A stretch of 44,103 nt of DNA from Lysinibacillus_B sp036662795 (GCF_036662795.1 NZ_JBAFWZ010000027.1:1-44103), one strand, 5' to 3'. Counted from the first letter of the stretch, positions 17,100-25,492 are shown. Program-made: numbers and translations. Notes: generated by a model from the letters alone, not told the origin.

Positions 17100-18557
17100 T
17101 TGCTGTTTCCTTCTTTCGTCTTCATTTTTTTATTTTTACCAATCGTATTTGTGACGTATTTTTTGCTTGGTAAATTGAAAAACAAGAAGATTGCAACGCT
17201 ATTTTTAGTGGCTACTTCGTTATATTTTTATAGCTATTTTGAAATCAAGTTCCTCTATTTAATATGTGGCTCTATGCTGGTGAACTTTACGGTTGGTCGG
17301 GTGCTGCTAAAGGTGAGCCGGTTCAGACGGTCCATTTTAACGATTGGGATTTTATTTAATATAGCTGTTCTCGGTTATTTTAAATATGCTGACTTTTTCA
17401 TCGAAAACTATAACCTGATTTTCGATCAAAATATGAGCCTGCTCTATTTAGCACTACCGCTCGGGATTAGTTTTATTACGTTCCAGCAGATCGCTTACTT
17501 AGTTGATATTTATCGTGGCGACATTACAGAGTTGAGAGTTTCTTCCTATTTAATATTCAGTACGTTCTTCCCGCAGCTTATTACGGGGCCGATCGTTAAT
17601 CATAAAGATGTTATTACAGAATATGAGGATCCTAAAAATAAACGGATCCATGCTGAAAATGTCTCGAAGGGCTTGTTTATATTTTTAATCGGTCTTGTGA
17701 AGAAGGTCGTCATTGCGGATACCTTTGCGCTATGGGTGACAGACGGGTTTAATACATATGAAAGCTTAACGTTTGCAGAGGCGTGGTTTGTCGTCCTTGC
17801 ATATACGATTCAACTGTATTTTGACTTTAGTGGTTACTGTGATATGGCGATTGGCTTGGCACTCTTGTTCAATATCCGTATTCCAGATAACTTTAATTCG
17901 CCGTACAAGGCACGCAATATTTCAGATTTCTGGCGCAGATGGCATATGACGTTAAACCGCTTCCTAACGCGCTACGTCTACTTCCCACTTGGCGGTAGCC
18001 GTAAAGGAGAGCTCATTACAGCGTTTAATATCATTCTCGTGTTCTTTATTAGTGGATTTTGGCACGGGGCAGGCTGGACCTTTATTATTTGGGGCTGCTT
18101 ACACGGCGTAGCGTCGGTAATTTTCCGGCTGTTTAAAAAGCATACGAATATTCCCATGCCGTATGTGCTGTCGTGGTTTATTACGTTCGCGTTTATCGTA
18201 CTAGCTCGTGTGTATTTCCGCTCGGATACAGTGTCACAGGCTCACCATATGTTCGGGACCCTGTTCTCGCCAGACTTAACGAGCGTGAAGCAATTTATAG
18301 CGGAGCCGTCTGCTATTTTTGTACAGGCAGCAGATATATTCGTATTCGACACAGCGCTGAATACACCATTTATCCTGATCGGGCTATTGGCGATTACACT
18401 ATTTATCGTGTTATTTATGAAAAACTCGATACAGCTGCTTGCCGAATTCCGATTTACGTGGCGCACGATCGTGTTTATCCAGGTGTTAGCGATTATTCTG
18501 TTAACAACGTTATTCTTTATTCAAAAAAGCAGCGAATTTATTTACTTTAACTTCTAA
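17100..18557 (+). CDS. MBOAT-family O-acyltransferase (PatA/DltB/AlgI type)
   Basis: A polytopic membrane protein of about 485 aa that passes acyl (probably acetyl) groups across the membrane to a cell-surface polymer. The family signature is visible: WRRWHMTLNRFLTRYVYFP, followed by GFWHGAGWTFIIWGCLHG, whose His is the catalytic residue. I prefer the TTG at 17100 (MLFPSFVFIFLFLPIV, the family's usual N-terminus, with TTGGAGATG 10 nt upstream) to a TTG at 17061, which has no ribosome site. It is followed after 12 nt by an SGNH-type partner, the PatA-PatB arrangement known to O-acetylate the secondary wall polymer in Bacillus anthracis. There is no dltA or dltC nearby, so D-alanylation is unlikely. 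Confidence 0.9.
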   Translation: MLFPSFVFIFLFLPIVFVTYFLLGKLKNKKIATLFLVATSLYFYSYFEIKFLYLICGSMLVNFTVGRVLLKVSRFRRSILTIGILFNIAVLGYFKYADFFIENYNLIFDQNMSLLYLALPLGISFITFQQIAYLVDIYRGDITELRVSSYLIFSTFFPQLITGPIVNHKDVITEYEDPKNKRIHAENVSKGLFIFLIGLVKKVVIADTFALWVTDGFNTYESLTFAEAWFVVLAYTIQLYFDFSGYCDMAIGLALLFNIRIPDNFNSPYKARNISDFWRRWHMTLNRFLTRYVYFPLGGSRKGELITAFNIILVFFISGFWHGAGWTFIIWGCLHGVASVIFRLFKKHTNIPMPYVLSWFITFAFIVLARVYFRSDTVSQAHHMFGTLFSPDLTSVKQFIAEPSAIFVQAADIFVFDTALNTPFILIGLLAITLFIVLFMKNSIQLLAEFRFTWRTIVFIQVLAIILLTTLFFIQKSSEFIYFNF

Positions 18558-18569
18558 GGAGGGAGTAGC

Positions 18570-19607
18570 TTGAAACCACGTGTTTGGCTTGTAAAGTTAG
18601 CGCTTGTCTCCATCGTCGTTCTTGGGATTCCCTTCGGCGGGGTGATGGCCTTTAACTACTATATTGATCCGCTATGGAATTTTACACATAGCAATGAATA
18701 TAATGATTTTCAAAATGGCTTTAACGAGCGCATCCAAAAAACAAACTGGCTTAATGCGCGCGAGGGGGAGCTCGATTTTGATAGCCTCCTGATCGGGACT
18801 AGCCGTACAACGTATATTAATGCATCGAACTTTGAGGAAAAGGTGCTCAATTACGGCTTAAGTGAGCTGCACGTCAAGGAGTACCGTGATTATATCAATT
18901 ATGCACAGCAAAAGAATGGAAAGCCGTTCGATAAAATTTATATGGAGCTCACGATTCGCTCATTCGATTTATGGGTAAAGCCCGCATTTTCTGAGGCACA
19001 AACGTTTTTCGAGGATTCAGAGGCACCGTTCCAGCGTGTCACAAGCTTATTCTCTTATGATACCTACCAGCGAGCAAAATTCAATTACGACATTTCACGC
19101 GCGAATTACACAGACATTTACCGTGCATATGACCGGGAGCTGGAGGTATTTACGGACGTTGGGCAGGAGGATATCGCCGCCCGTGTGGTGAAGCTAAAGG
19201 AGCAGCTAAAGGCACGAGATGATTATAACCCGCAATGGGCTGCCTATGACGAGGACTATAAAGCCCGTCTAACAAATATTCGAAATGATTTTCCGAATAC
19301 AGAATTTATCGTATTCACCGACTTAGCCATTGCAGAACGGTTAAAATTAACGATCGAGCATCCACAGCATACCGAAAACTATAAACGCTATATTCGTCAT
19401 ATTGTCGAGGTATTTGGCAAGGTGTATTCATTCCACGGATACAACGACGTCACGATGGACTGGGCTAATTTCTTTGATGTGTACCACTTCTACCCACACA
19501 TCGGCGACCGTGTAGCACAAGACCTACAAAACGGCGTCAACACAGAAATCCTCACAATCGTGACAGAGGAGAATATCGAGGAATATTTTAAGAGCTTGGG
19601 GATTTAG
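18570..19607 (+). CDS. SGNH/DltD-like partner of the MBOAT acyltransferase
   Basis: 345 aa; TTG start with AAGGAGGG 6 nt upstream. One N-terminal membrane anchor (about 8-30), then an extracellular domain. LLIGTSRTTYI (about residue 72) fits the nucleophile Ser block of SGNH/AlgX/DltD-like proteins, and DVYHFYPHIGDRVAQDL (about 310) supplies the C-terminal His block. It would take the acyl group delivered by the MBOAT protein and place it on the wall polymer. Co-transcribed with 17100-18557 and closed by the terminator at 19622. The acceptor polymer is inferred from the surface-anchoring context, not seen. Confidence 0.82.
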   Translation: MKPRVWLVKLALVSIVVLGIPFGGVMAFNYYIDPLWNFTHSNEYNDFQNGFNERIQKTNWLNAREGELDFDSLLIGTSRTTYINASNFEEKVLNYGLSELHVKEYRDYINYAQQKNGKPFDKIYMELTIRSFDLWVKPAFSEAQTFFEDSEAPFQRVTSLFSYDTYQRAKFNYDISRANYTDIYRAYDRELEVFTDVGQEDIAARVVKLKEQLKARDDYNPQWAAYDEDYKARLTNIRNDFPNTEFIVFTDLAIAERLKLTIEHPQHTENYKRYIRHIVEVFGKVYSFHGYNDVTMDWANFFDVYHFYPHIGDRVAQDLQNGVNTEILTIVTEENIEEYFKSLGI

Positions 19608-19621
19608 TTTGGAGATTAAAG

Positions 19622-19662
19622 AGAGGAGACAATGCTGATCTGATGGTATTGTCTCCTCTTCT
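19622..19662 (+). terminator. Terminator of the MBOAT/SGNH operon
   Basis: Perfect 12-bp stem AGAGGAGACAAT/ATTGTCTCCTCT with T-rich tail, 14 nt after the stop codon. Confidence 0.85.
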
Positions 19663-19674
19663 TTCATCTCATCC

Positions 19675-19760
19675 CAAAGCATAAAGGTACAAATATTAAT
19701 GATCATTTCAGAATATTCACCTCTCACTTCTTGATCTACAAACAGCACTTCCCTTACCTA
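19675..19760 (-). pseudogene. Possible remnant of a second Rpn-type nuclease gene
   Basis: The minus strand reads VLFVDQEVRGEYSEMIIN then ICTFMLWDE. The two halves echo EVIFVNREMGGEF and NICDFTLW of the Rpn pseudogene at 10514-11428, but with the catalytic middle missing, as if internally deleted. Short and weak. Confidence 0.35.
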
Positions 19761-19860
19761 TATCTCAACCCACACGTTGAACTTGATCCTTTGATAAACA
19801 TTTTGATTTTCAGTCAAGAAATTAATTCTGTCTACACACTCATGAGCAATAAAGATAAAA

Positions 19861-19890
19861 ATAGACCGAGATTTGATTATCTCGATCTAT
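19861..19890 (-). terminator. Terminator of the 19961-20530 gene pair
   Basis: ATAGA(C)CGAGAT-TTGATT-ATCTCG(A)TCTAT, followed on the minus strand by a T-rich run (TTTTTATCTTT). Confidence 0.6.
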
Positions 19891-19960
19891 CTTGATTACA
19901 GCCCTCTAAACGGCCTCTCTGTTCATTTTAATTTCCTTGTTGAACATTCTACCGAATCAT

Positions 19961-20179
19961 TTAATAACTCGAAGGGACAAATGTTTTCGTTTCTAGCGTC
20001 CATGTTTTGTCGTCAATTACAAGATTACCAATCTTTAAATAATACGCATAGTACGATACTAAATCATTAATCCCAATTTCTAACGTTTTACCGTCTTTTG
20101 ATTGACCTAGTAAGTGAAGGGTACCTCCGCTTACCCAAATATCTGAAAACCAAACAATATTCACACGTTGATCTTCCAC
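19961..20179 (-). CDS. Hypothetical 72-aa protein, possibly 5'-truncated
   Basis: Protein-like sequence (VWFSDIWVSGGTLHLLGQSK ... DLVSYYAYYLKIGNLVIDD) with beta character and no signal peptide. The GTG at 20179 has no ribosome site. The same frame stays open upstream to a stop near 20234, but that stretch has no ATG, so the true start may be lost or the gene may be a fragment. It is 57 nt downstream of the 97-aa gene and shares its terminator. Family not recognised. Confidence 0.4.
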   Translation of the reverse strand: MEDQRVNIVWFSDIWVSGGTLHLLGQSKDGKTLEIGINDLVSYYAYYLKIGNLVIDDKTWTLETKTFVPSSY

Positions 20180-20236
20180 TATTCGACACAGTGCTTTACC
20201 TAAAATTGTGTATAAAGCATATTTCGGTTAGTAGAA

Positions 20237-20530
20237 TCACTCCTTAATTTCCTTCAGTTTTTCTACTATTTCTTCGAATGTCTTAAGATTACCTTTAGCA
20301 TTATCAATTTCTAGTTTTAATTCAATTATTTCATTTTCACAAGCTTTAAAATCATCAAGAACAACTCTTTTCGACGGATCGTAATTTAATCTATTGTACA
20401 GTTCGTATAAAATTTTCAAACTTTCTATTTTCACCTCTAAAACTATCTCTTTTTCATCAAGATTATTTTGATGCATTTCCATCATTGAATTGTAATGTTG
20501 ACTTTCAAAATAAATTGCCTTATCTCTCAT
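20237..20530 (-). CDS. Hypothetical 97-aa coiled-coil protein
   Basis: Helical and highly charged: EIVLEVKIESLKILYELYNR and NEIIELKLEIDNAKGNLKTF have heptad spacing typical of a coiled coil. The ATG at 20530 is preferred; GAAGGG lies 13 nt upstream, and an in-frame GTG at 20539 is too close to it. First of two minus-strand genes ending at the hairpin at 19861. Function unknown. Confidence 0.5.
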   Translation of the reverse strand: MRDKAIYFESQHYNSMMEMHQNNLDEKEIVLEVKIESLKILYELYNRLNYDPSKRVVLDDFKACENEIIELKLEIDNAKGNLKTFEEIVEKLKEIKE

Positions 20531-20705
20531 AAAAAACACCAGCCCTTCAACATTAATGAACCTCTTTTCTTTGATTACGTAAGTTTCACTCTTTAGATTA
20601 AATGATCTTTACTCAACTAAATCAGGATAAGATTATCAACACATATTATTAGTTCAGTATTTAAGAGAACTCTCGAAAGGACGATCGATCTAAAAAGTTA
20701 TTCTT

Positions 20706-20860
20706 TTACTGCTCTATCACAGTTACGGTTTTATCCTTATATCCAGTTACTTCGATGGTTTCACGTATAAAAATAACATATGGAGGTTAAAGTTAAGTTA
20801 AATTTTCCAAAAAAATAACGCTAGCTTATACTGCGTTCACTCAACAACATGGAACTGTCT
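20706..20860 (-). pseudogene. Remnant of an exon cassette (exon 3' end plus cassette leader)
   Basis: 20706-20760 reads IEVTGYKDKTVTVIEQ-stop, the C-terminal signature of the Shr-like modules in the array. It is fused directly to the cassette leader (GGTTAAAGTTAAGTTAAA at 20784-20801 and CGCTAGCTTATACTGCG near 20819) that elsewhere precedes domain V. Domain V-VI and most of the exon are gone. Confidence 0.6.
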
Positions 20861-21385
20861 GGATCGAGTAGGAGGCTATCCATTATTTGGTTAGCCGACC
20901 TCTCAAATCACTCGTACGTTCGGTTCCATATACGGAGGTTAGAAATTTTTGTTAGGATTTATAATTGGTTCGAGGGTTTTAGTTTCAATTTCGTCTCAAT
21001 ATTTATTTGGCATTGCACGATTAACAATGGGGTTATTTGATGAACGCCAACATCCTTTACGTCATTCCTTTTGGTGCGGGAATAGATTCCTCGGCTTTAT
21101 TCAATTTTACTACAGCTCCAAGCGATTCAAATGTACCTCAAAGCAGAGCGAGTTGGACAACCGTTTTTGACAACAGCTTTATCACTATAAGTCTGCTTTA
21201 CATCATTACTATAGCTTGTATACCAGATGCAGCACTCGAATCGATTACGTTAGCGAAAGAGATCAATAACGAAATTAGCATCGCTGCAAGATTAAATTTC
21301 TTCACCAAAACACACAAAATACTTATTTGTATTATACTTATTTTTACGGAATCTAACATAATTCAATATTCAATCAGGAGGAAAC
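20861..21385. other. Intergenic stretch without a supported gene
   Basis: Contains an imperfect hairpin GGAGGCTA ... TAGCCGACCTC (about 20871-20918) and plus-strand ORFs lacking ribosome sites or recognisable protein character. Possibly decayed cassette DNA. Confidence 0.4.
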
Positions 21386-21673
21386 ATGAGAGTTTTTTTA
21401 CATGTAACTAATGAACGAGGCTATTTATTTAATGAGAGTTATTCGATGATTTCACTACCAGAATTTGTAACATCTCCAGACCTTATGATATTACTGAAAG
21501 ATCGCTATGATGAGAAGACAATGAATAATATTGATTTACTATTAACAATTACAAATGAAGATTTACAACAGTTGGTGGATAATGCGCTTTTAAAATGGCG
21601 CCGGGCACCAGATTACTTAAAAAATGAAATAGGAATTGTTATTTCTACAGCTACGGTTAAGAAGGAGTTTTAA
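21386..21673 (+). CDS. Hypothetical 95-aa protein
   Basis: The ATG has an excellent AGGAGGAAAC site. The sequence is acidic and helical, with NNIDLLLTITNEDLQQLVDN and LKWRRAPDYLKNEIGIVIST; no signal peptide or known motif. A single-gene unit ended by a terminator 8 nt after the stop, inside otherwise decayed sequence. Family not recognised. Confidence 0.65.
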   Translation: MRVFLHVTNERGYLFNESYSMISLPEFVTSPDLMILLKDRYDEKTMNNIDLLLTITNEDLQQLVDNALLKWRRAPDYLKNEIGIVISTATVKKEF

Positions 21674-21680
21674 TTAAAAA

Positions 21681-21710
21681 TAGCCCTTAATTTTTTCTAT
21701 AAGGGCTCTA
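21681..21710 (+). terminator. Terminator of the 95-aa gene
   Basis: TAGCCCTTA ... TAAGGGCT stem with a T-rich loop, just after the stop codon. Confidence 0.65.
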
Positions 21711-21780
21711 AATTCCTCTATGTAGATTCTTATTTTTCTGATTTCACTCCATGATGTTTAGCTCCTATCAAAACCTTAAA

Positions 21781-21930
21781 TTAAGAGTGCAATGAAATTC
21801 TTGGTTTAATCGTTTCATTCGAATCGCCTTTATTTTCCTTTGCAGCTGATGAATTTGACGCAAATGTTGATACCGCTATTAACGATAATGCTAGAGTAAA
21901 AGTAACAACTTTTTTATTGATTTTTTTCAT
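21781..21930 (-). CDS. Small secreted peptide, 49 aa
   Basis: ATG preceded by GGGAGGTAAT. A strong signal peptide (MKKINKK, then VVTFTLALSLIAVSTFA) is followed by a mature tail of about 25 residues, NSSAAKENKGDSNETIKPRI then SLHS. It lacks Cys and resembles small exported or signalling peptides of Firmicutes (Phr- or bacteriocin-like in layout only). No partner receptor or exporter is visible. The ORF is complete and well started, so I believe it is real; its function is unknown. Confidence 0.6.
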   Translation of the reverse strand: MKKINKKVVTFTLALSLIAVSTFASNSSAAKENKGDSNETIKPRISLHS

Positions 21931-22119
21931 CCTATTACCTCCCTTCCGATAACAGAATAATATAAATTTTGAGAATAATCAATATTACAAATTTGACTTT
22001 AATAATACTTATATTAATCAAGCTTCTGGAAACTTGCAGTGATAATGTTTTCTCTAGGCTCTATAAGCCTGCCTCTCTCTTTCATTAACTTTCATATAGT
22101 GATTAAGAACAACAATAAA

Positions 22120-22146
22120 AGACACTACCACAAAAGAGTAATGTCT
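22120..22146 (-). terminator. Minus-strand terminator left of the exon array
   Basis: AGACATTAC/GTAGTGTCT stem on the minus strand followed by TTTTATTG. It could end any transcript running out of the array. Confidence 0.5.
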
Positions 22147-22522
22147 AGAAAATTTTAACAAAATCGAAAGACTTAAATAAATTCCTTCTCAAGAATGAGC
22201 TGTTCGTTCTAAGGGTTCCGTTCGATTGATCTAAATGGTCCAGTAATTTATCTTCACAACCCTTCGATTCAACTCGATATTCCTTGATACTGCAAGAGTC
22301 TCTCCTCTCTGTGATTGTTTTCATCATACGTATTTTTTACGATAAATCCAGTTATCATAATAAGACAAAAAAACTGAACTTTATGTTATTTGAACTACCA
22401 TTGATACATCCATCACCCTCACTTCTACCTATAAAATAGCATTTCTTGATACAATGCATTGCTTGTACATTTTTGTTTTCAAAAGTTAATAGTTGCTCAA
22501 CAAAATCAAACTGTTGCTCAAA

Positions 22523-22551
22523 AAGAAAAGAACGCCCGAATGGACGCTCTT
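22523..22551 (-). terminator. Terminator after exon 8
   Basis: On the minus strand AGCGTCC-ATTC-GGGCGTT, then CTTTTCTTTTT, 15 nt after the exon stop codon. The stem is the same kind as at 29554-29573. Confidence 0.6.
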
Positions 22552-22565
22552 CAAAAAGTTATTCC

Positions 22566-22862
22566 TTACTGCACGACTACTGTTACGGTAGTATCTGGAT
22601 ATCCTGTTGCTTTTATTGTCCACTCGTAAACTCTCCCACCAGGATAATATCCCACATTAGGAATAGAGATTTCCCCTGCGACATTTCGAACAAGATATGC
22701 CGTCCAATCAGCAGACTGTCCCGAACTTCCCGCTACTACTATAGCACTAGTGATAGATGCTCTCCATTGCGGATCATCTACGAACGTGAATTTAACATAA
22801 GTCCATTTCGCAACAATGCCATTGCTACTTGAACCAATAACTATTGGAATCGGCCCATTGCT
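22566..22862 (-). CDS. Alternative 3' exon 8 (Shr-like/DUF1533 module)
   Basis: 99 codons from the AGC at the intron boundary to TAA, with no start codon or ribosome site of its own. It reads SNGPIPIVIGSSSNGIVAKW, then FTFVDDPQWRASITSAIV, and ends WTIKATGYPDTTVTVVVQ. The (D)P(D/Q)WR..I and IKA.GY.D..VTV motifs are those of the Shr-like haem-receptor interacting (DUF1533) module found in streptococcal and Bacillales surface proteins. Preceded by domain V-VI copy 8, followed by a terminator. Expressed only if spliced or read through from upstream; this is inference. Confidence 0.7.
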   Translation of the reverse strand, partial: SNGPIPIVIGSSSNGIVAKWTYVKFTFVDDPQWRASITSAIVVAGSSGQSADWTAYLVRNVAGEISIPNVGYYPGGRVYEWTIKATGYPDTTVTVVVQ

Positions 22863-22975
22863 ATTCTCGCCTTATACCATATCTCTATTTCTAAGTTTTA
22901 TAACGAGCCTACACCGCACAGGCGACTTTCATCGCATACGGCGTGCCATCAGCGATACTTCAAAACTTATTTCCC
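22863..22975 (-). ncRNA. Group II intron domain IV arm-V-VI element, copy 8 (class A)
   Basis: Domain V is 22911-22944: helix ACGCCGTAT/GTGCGGTGT, 2-nt CT bulge, helix GCGAT/GTCGC, GAAA loop, triad CGC. Domain VI follows at about 22867-22907 (CTCGTT/GGCGAG with AA bulge). The domain IV 3' arm GGGAAATAAGTTTT is at 22962-22975. Confidence 0.85.
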
Positions 22976-23090
22976 TTTCATAAAGTTAACATGCGAAGGT
23001 TAAAGTTAAGTTAAATACTGAAATTTCTTCAATAAAATAACGCTAGCTTATACTGCGGTTACTCAATAAAATAAAACTGATGTGTAAAAG
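22976..23090 (-). repeat. Cassette leader (GTTAA iteron type)
   Basis: Contains three spaced GTTAA words (plus strand GGTTAAAGTTAAGTTAAA) and CGCTAGCTTATACTGCGGTT, conserved before copies 8, 5 (26669-26765) and 2 (29434-29545) and at 20784. A TATAAG that could serve as a -10 lies in it, with only a weak -35. Confidence 0.6.
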
Positions 23091-23127
23091 GAAAGGACGC
23101 CTTAACGGACTTTCTCTTCATAGTTAT

Positions 23128-23415
23128 TCATTTTACAACAACTGTTACAGTAACATCTTCGTAGCCTGATGCTTTAATCGTCCATACATGTGTCCCGTAC
23201 ACTAAGTATGAACCATTCATATATACCATTTTCCCAACTGTTTTTTGAAAATTAGAAATATAATTTTTTACTGTAGAATTTAAGTTGATAGTAGAAGTGA
23301 TGCTAGTAATGGCATTTCTCCAATCTGGATCATCTGTAAATGTAAACTCCACAGGACTATCATATGAAACGGGGGAAGCTGCATGTATAACTGGTGCTAC
23401 TTTCAAGCCATTGCT
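23128..23415 (-). CDS. Alternative 3' exon 7 (Shr-like/DUF1533 module)
   Basis: 96 codons from AGC to TAA: SNGLKVAPVIHAASP, then VEFTFTDDPDWRNAITSITS and HVWTIKASGYEDVTVTVVVK. Same module family as exons 8, 6 and 5. No ribosome site; the TTG inside it is not a convincing start. It abuts domain V-VI copy 7 in the same codon phase as all other exons. A weak GC stem follows near 23085-23110. Confidence 0.7.
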   Translation of the reverse strand, partial: SNGLKVAPVIHAASPVSYDSPVEFTFTDDPDWRNAITSITSTINLNSTVKNYISNFQKTVGKMVYMNGSYLVYGTHVWTIKASGYEDVTVTVVVK

Positions 23416-23533
23416 ATTCTCGTCTTATACCTTATCTCTATCTCGGCTTTATAACGAGCCTTCACCGAGCAGGCGGCTTTCACCGCACACGGCGATCCGT
23501 CAGTGAATCTATCTTTAATTGTACTTATTTCCC
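23416..23533 (-). ncRNA. Group II intron domain IV arm-V-VI element, copy 7 (class B)
   Basis: Domain V is 23462-23495: TCGCCGTGT/GCTCGGTGA, CT bulge, GCGGT/GCCGC, GAAA, triad CGC. Relative to class A the first pair changes A-U to U-A and the distal helix A-U to G-C. The 3' arm of domain IV is GGGAAATAAG plus TTCACTGAC. A hairpin with arms ATATTA/TAATAT (23546-23565) lies just upstream. Confidence 0.85.
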
Positions 23534-23579
23534 TAAAAATTCATTATATTATCCGGAAGTAATATTCAATTGAATTTTC

Positions 23580-24650
23580 TTAATTTATTTCTACCATTAC
23601 ATCCTGGTAACCATCCGCTTTAATCAAGAATTTATGTGTTCCCGGTGCAAGAGTAATTCCTGTCAAATCTAGTGTTACTTGACCGGCTGCATTTTTATTA
23701 ATTCGAGATGGATGAATCGATGCAGAATTCCCATTTTGATAGACGCCTGTTATTTTACTTCGCCAATCCGCATTATCGGAAAAATTGAATATCACTGTTG
23801 TCGGGTTCAGAATTTGTCCAGTTATGGTTGGCGGCGCTAATGGAGCAGCCACATTTATTGTTACTGTAACATCCTCGTACCCGTCTGCTTTAATGACAAA
23901 CCGATGTGTTCCTGGTGCAAGGGCTGCACCTGTAAAGTCTAATGTCACTTGACCGGCTACATTCCTTTTAATTCTTGATGAATGAATCGAAACGGAATTA
24001 CCATTTTGATAGACGCCTGTTATTTTACTTCGCCAGTCAGCATTATCCGTGAAGTTGAAAGTGACTGCGAAGGCACTAATTGACTGCACTGTTATGGTTG
24101 GCGGTGCTAATGGAGCAGCTACAGTCACAGTTAATGTAACATCCTCGTACCCGTTTGCTTTTATGACAAACTGATGTGTACCCGGTGAAAGGGCTGCACC
24201 TGTAAAGTCTAATGTCACTTCACCAGCTACATTCCTTTTAATACGTGAAGCATGAATCGAAACGGAATTACCATTTTGATAGACGCCCGTTATTTTACTT
24301 CGCCAGTCGGGGTTATCTATAAAGTCTAATTTAATCCCTGTAGCACTAACTGATTGTCCTGTAATTGTTGGTGGTGTTAGTGGTGCAGCAACTGTTACTG
24401 TTACAGTTACATCCTCATAACCAACTGCTTTTATTAAAAACTGATGTGCTCCCGGTGTGAGAATAACACCTGTTGTATCTAACATCACCCTTCCAGCTAG
24501 CGTAGTATTATATCGTGATGGATGAATCTTAGTACCTTTTGTATAGATACCTTCAATCTTGCTACGCCAGTTCGCATCATCGGTAAAACTGAATATGATA
24601 TTATCAGAATTTACGATACTACTAATGGTTGGCGCTACTTTTAAATTGCT
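23580..24650 (-). CDS. Alternative 3' exon 6 (four tandem Shr-like/DUF1533 modules)
   Basis: 357 codons from AGC to TAA, the largest exon. It starts SNLKVAPTISSIVNSDNIIF and then holds four repeats of about 85 aa. Each has W(R)SKI.G(V/I)Y, a basic IHPSRI/IHASRI loop, V.LD.TG..L.PG.H.F and IKA.GY(E/Q)DV. Repeats are separated by AAPL(A/T)PPTIT linkers. The repeats are closely similar, suggesting recent amplification. An internal ATG (about 24488) lacks a ribosome site, so translation as a separate gene is unlikely. Follows domain V-VI copy 6. Confidence 0.75.
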   Translation of the reverse strand, partial: SNLKVAPTISSIVNSDNIIFSFTDDANWRSKIEGIYTKGTKIHPSRYNTTLAGRVMLDTTGVILTPGAHQFLIKAVGYEDVTVTVTVAAPLTPPTITGQSVSATGIKLDFIDNPDWRSKITGVYQNGNSVSIHASRIKRNVAGEVTLDFTGAALSPGTHQFVIKANGYEDVTLTVTVAAPLAPPTITVQSISAFAVTFNFTDNADWRSKITGVYQNGNSVSIHSSRIKRNVAGQVTLDFTGAALAPGTHRFVIKADGYEDVTVTINVAAPLAPPTITGQILNPTTVIFNFSDNADWRSKITGVYQNGNSASIHPSRINKNAAGQVTLDLTGITLAPGTHKFLIKADGYQDVMVEIN

Positions 24651-24768
24651 ATTCTCGTCTTATACCTTCTCTATCTCTCAGTTTTATAACGAGCCTTCAC
24701 CGAGCAGGCGGCTTTCACCGCACACAGCGATCCGCCAGCGAATCTATCTATATTCTTACTTATTTCCC
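24651..24768 (-). ncRNA. Group II intron domain IV arm-V-VI element, copy 6 (class B)
   Basis: Domain V is 24697-24730; like copy 7 with one C-to-U change that turns a C-G pair into U-G, so pairing is kept. Domain VI loop TGAGAGATAGAGAA. Upstream lies hairpin ATATTACT-TTAT-AGTAATAT (24781-24800). Confidence 0.85.
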
Positions 24769-24806
24769 TAAAACCATTATATATTACTATAAAGTAATAT
24801 CCAACC

Positions 24807-24841
24807 TTTAAAAAAGAAAAAATCTTGTTTTCTTTTTTAAA
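24807..24841 (-). terminator. Hairpin after TetR gene 1
   Basis: TTTTCTTTTTTAA-type arms (TTAAAAAAGAAAA/TTTTCTTTTTTAA). Counterpart at 28124-28151 after TetR gene 2. Confidence 0.45.
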
Positions 24842-24851
24842 ATAGTAGTTT

Positions 24852-25442
24852 CTATTCAAGCATACCATATAATAATAAGTCCACGATAGCGTCTGCTATT
24901 TCTTTAGGTTCTTTCTGTTCCGTAAGTAATTTGGAAAAAGTTAATCGTTCAATCATACCTATTAGGCACTCTGCTACTATTTGCGTATCTAAACCCTTAC
25001 GAAAATAACCAGCATTCACCTCAAAATCGAGATTCTCTTTTATTTGTGATATAAGTTGGATTTTCACCTCATCTGCTCTTGTTGAAATATAAAAGCCAAT
25101 TCTTGTTAGATTTGGATTTTTAGATAGGAATTCAAGTAAACTCTTTAAGCCGTATGTAATTCTTTCTTTCGCAGTAGAGAACTCAAGATCCGGCTGTAAG
25201 CGACTTTTTTTTGCAAATTCTACTATTCTTAAACGAAAAATATCCTCTAATTCCTCAAAAATGGCTTCTTTATTTTTGAAATACAGATAGAAGGAAGGTT
25301 GACTTAATGATGCCTTCTTAACAATCGAACTTACTTTTGTCTCATGATATCCACTTTGAGCAAATTCCTCTGCTGCCTTTTCAAGTAATAACGCTCGACT
25401 TTCCTCACCGCTAGCCCCTTTAGGTCTACCTCTATCAGCCAT
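24852..25442 (-). CDS. TetR-family regulator, copy 1
   Basis: 196 aa from the ATG at 25442 (MADRGRPKGASGEES), with GGAG 10 nt upstream; a TTG 15 nt earlier is not used because it overlaps that site. The N-terminal helix-turn-helix is visible: LLEKAAEEFAQSGYHETKVS then SIVKKASLSQPSFYLYFKNK. The C-terminal domain should bind an unknown ligand. It is about 90 percent identical by eye to the TetR at 28161-28751. It lies between a decayed exon (upstream) and domain V-VI copy 6 (downstream). It may regulate the cassettes or may simply have travelled with the duplicated segment. Confidence 0.92.
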   Translation of the reverse strand: MADRGRPKGASGEESRALLLEKAAEEFAQSGYHETKVSSIVKKASLSQPSFYLYFKNKEAIFEELEDIFRLRIVEFAKKSRLQPDLEFSTAKERITYGLKSLLEFLSKNPNLTRIGFYISTRADEVKIQLISQIKENLDFEVNAGYFRKGLDTQIVAECLIGMIERLTFSKLLTEQKEPKEIADAIVDLLLYGMLE

Positions 25443-25492
25443 GATAAACAACTCCAAATACTAGATTATAAATTTTCTTAGAATTTCCATTA

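Noticed and set aside
21037..21411. 124-aa plus-strand ORF
   Set aside because: No ribosome site, composition unlike neighbouring genes, and it overlaps the start of the well-supported gene at 21386.
22145..22327. 60-aa minus-strand ORF
   Set aside because: No ribosome site before ATG ATG and no recognisable motif; the nearby hairpin can belong to array transcripts.
24252..24488. Exon 6 as an independent gene starting at an internal ATG
   Set aside because: The frame continues upstream without a stop to the intron boundary, and no ribosome site precedes that ATG.
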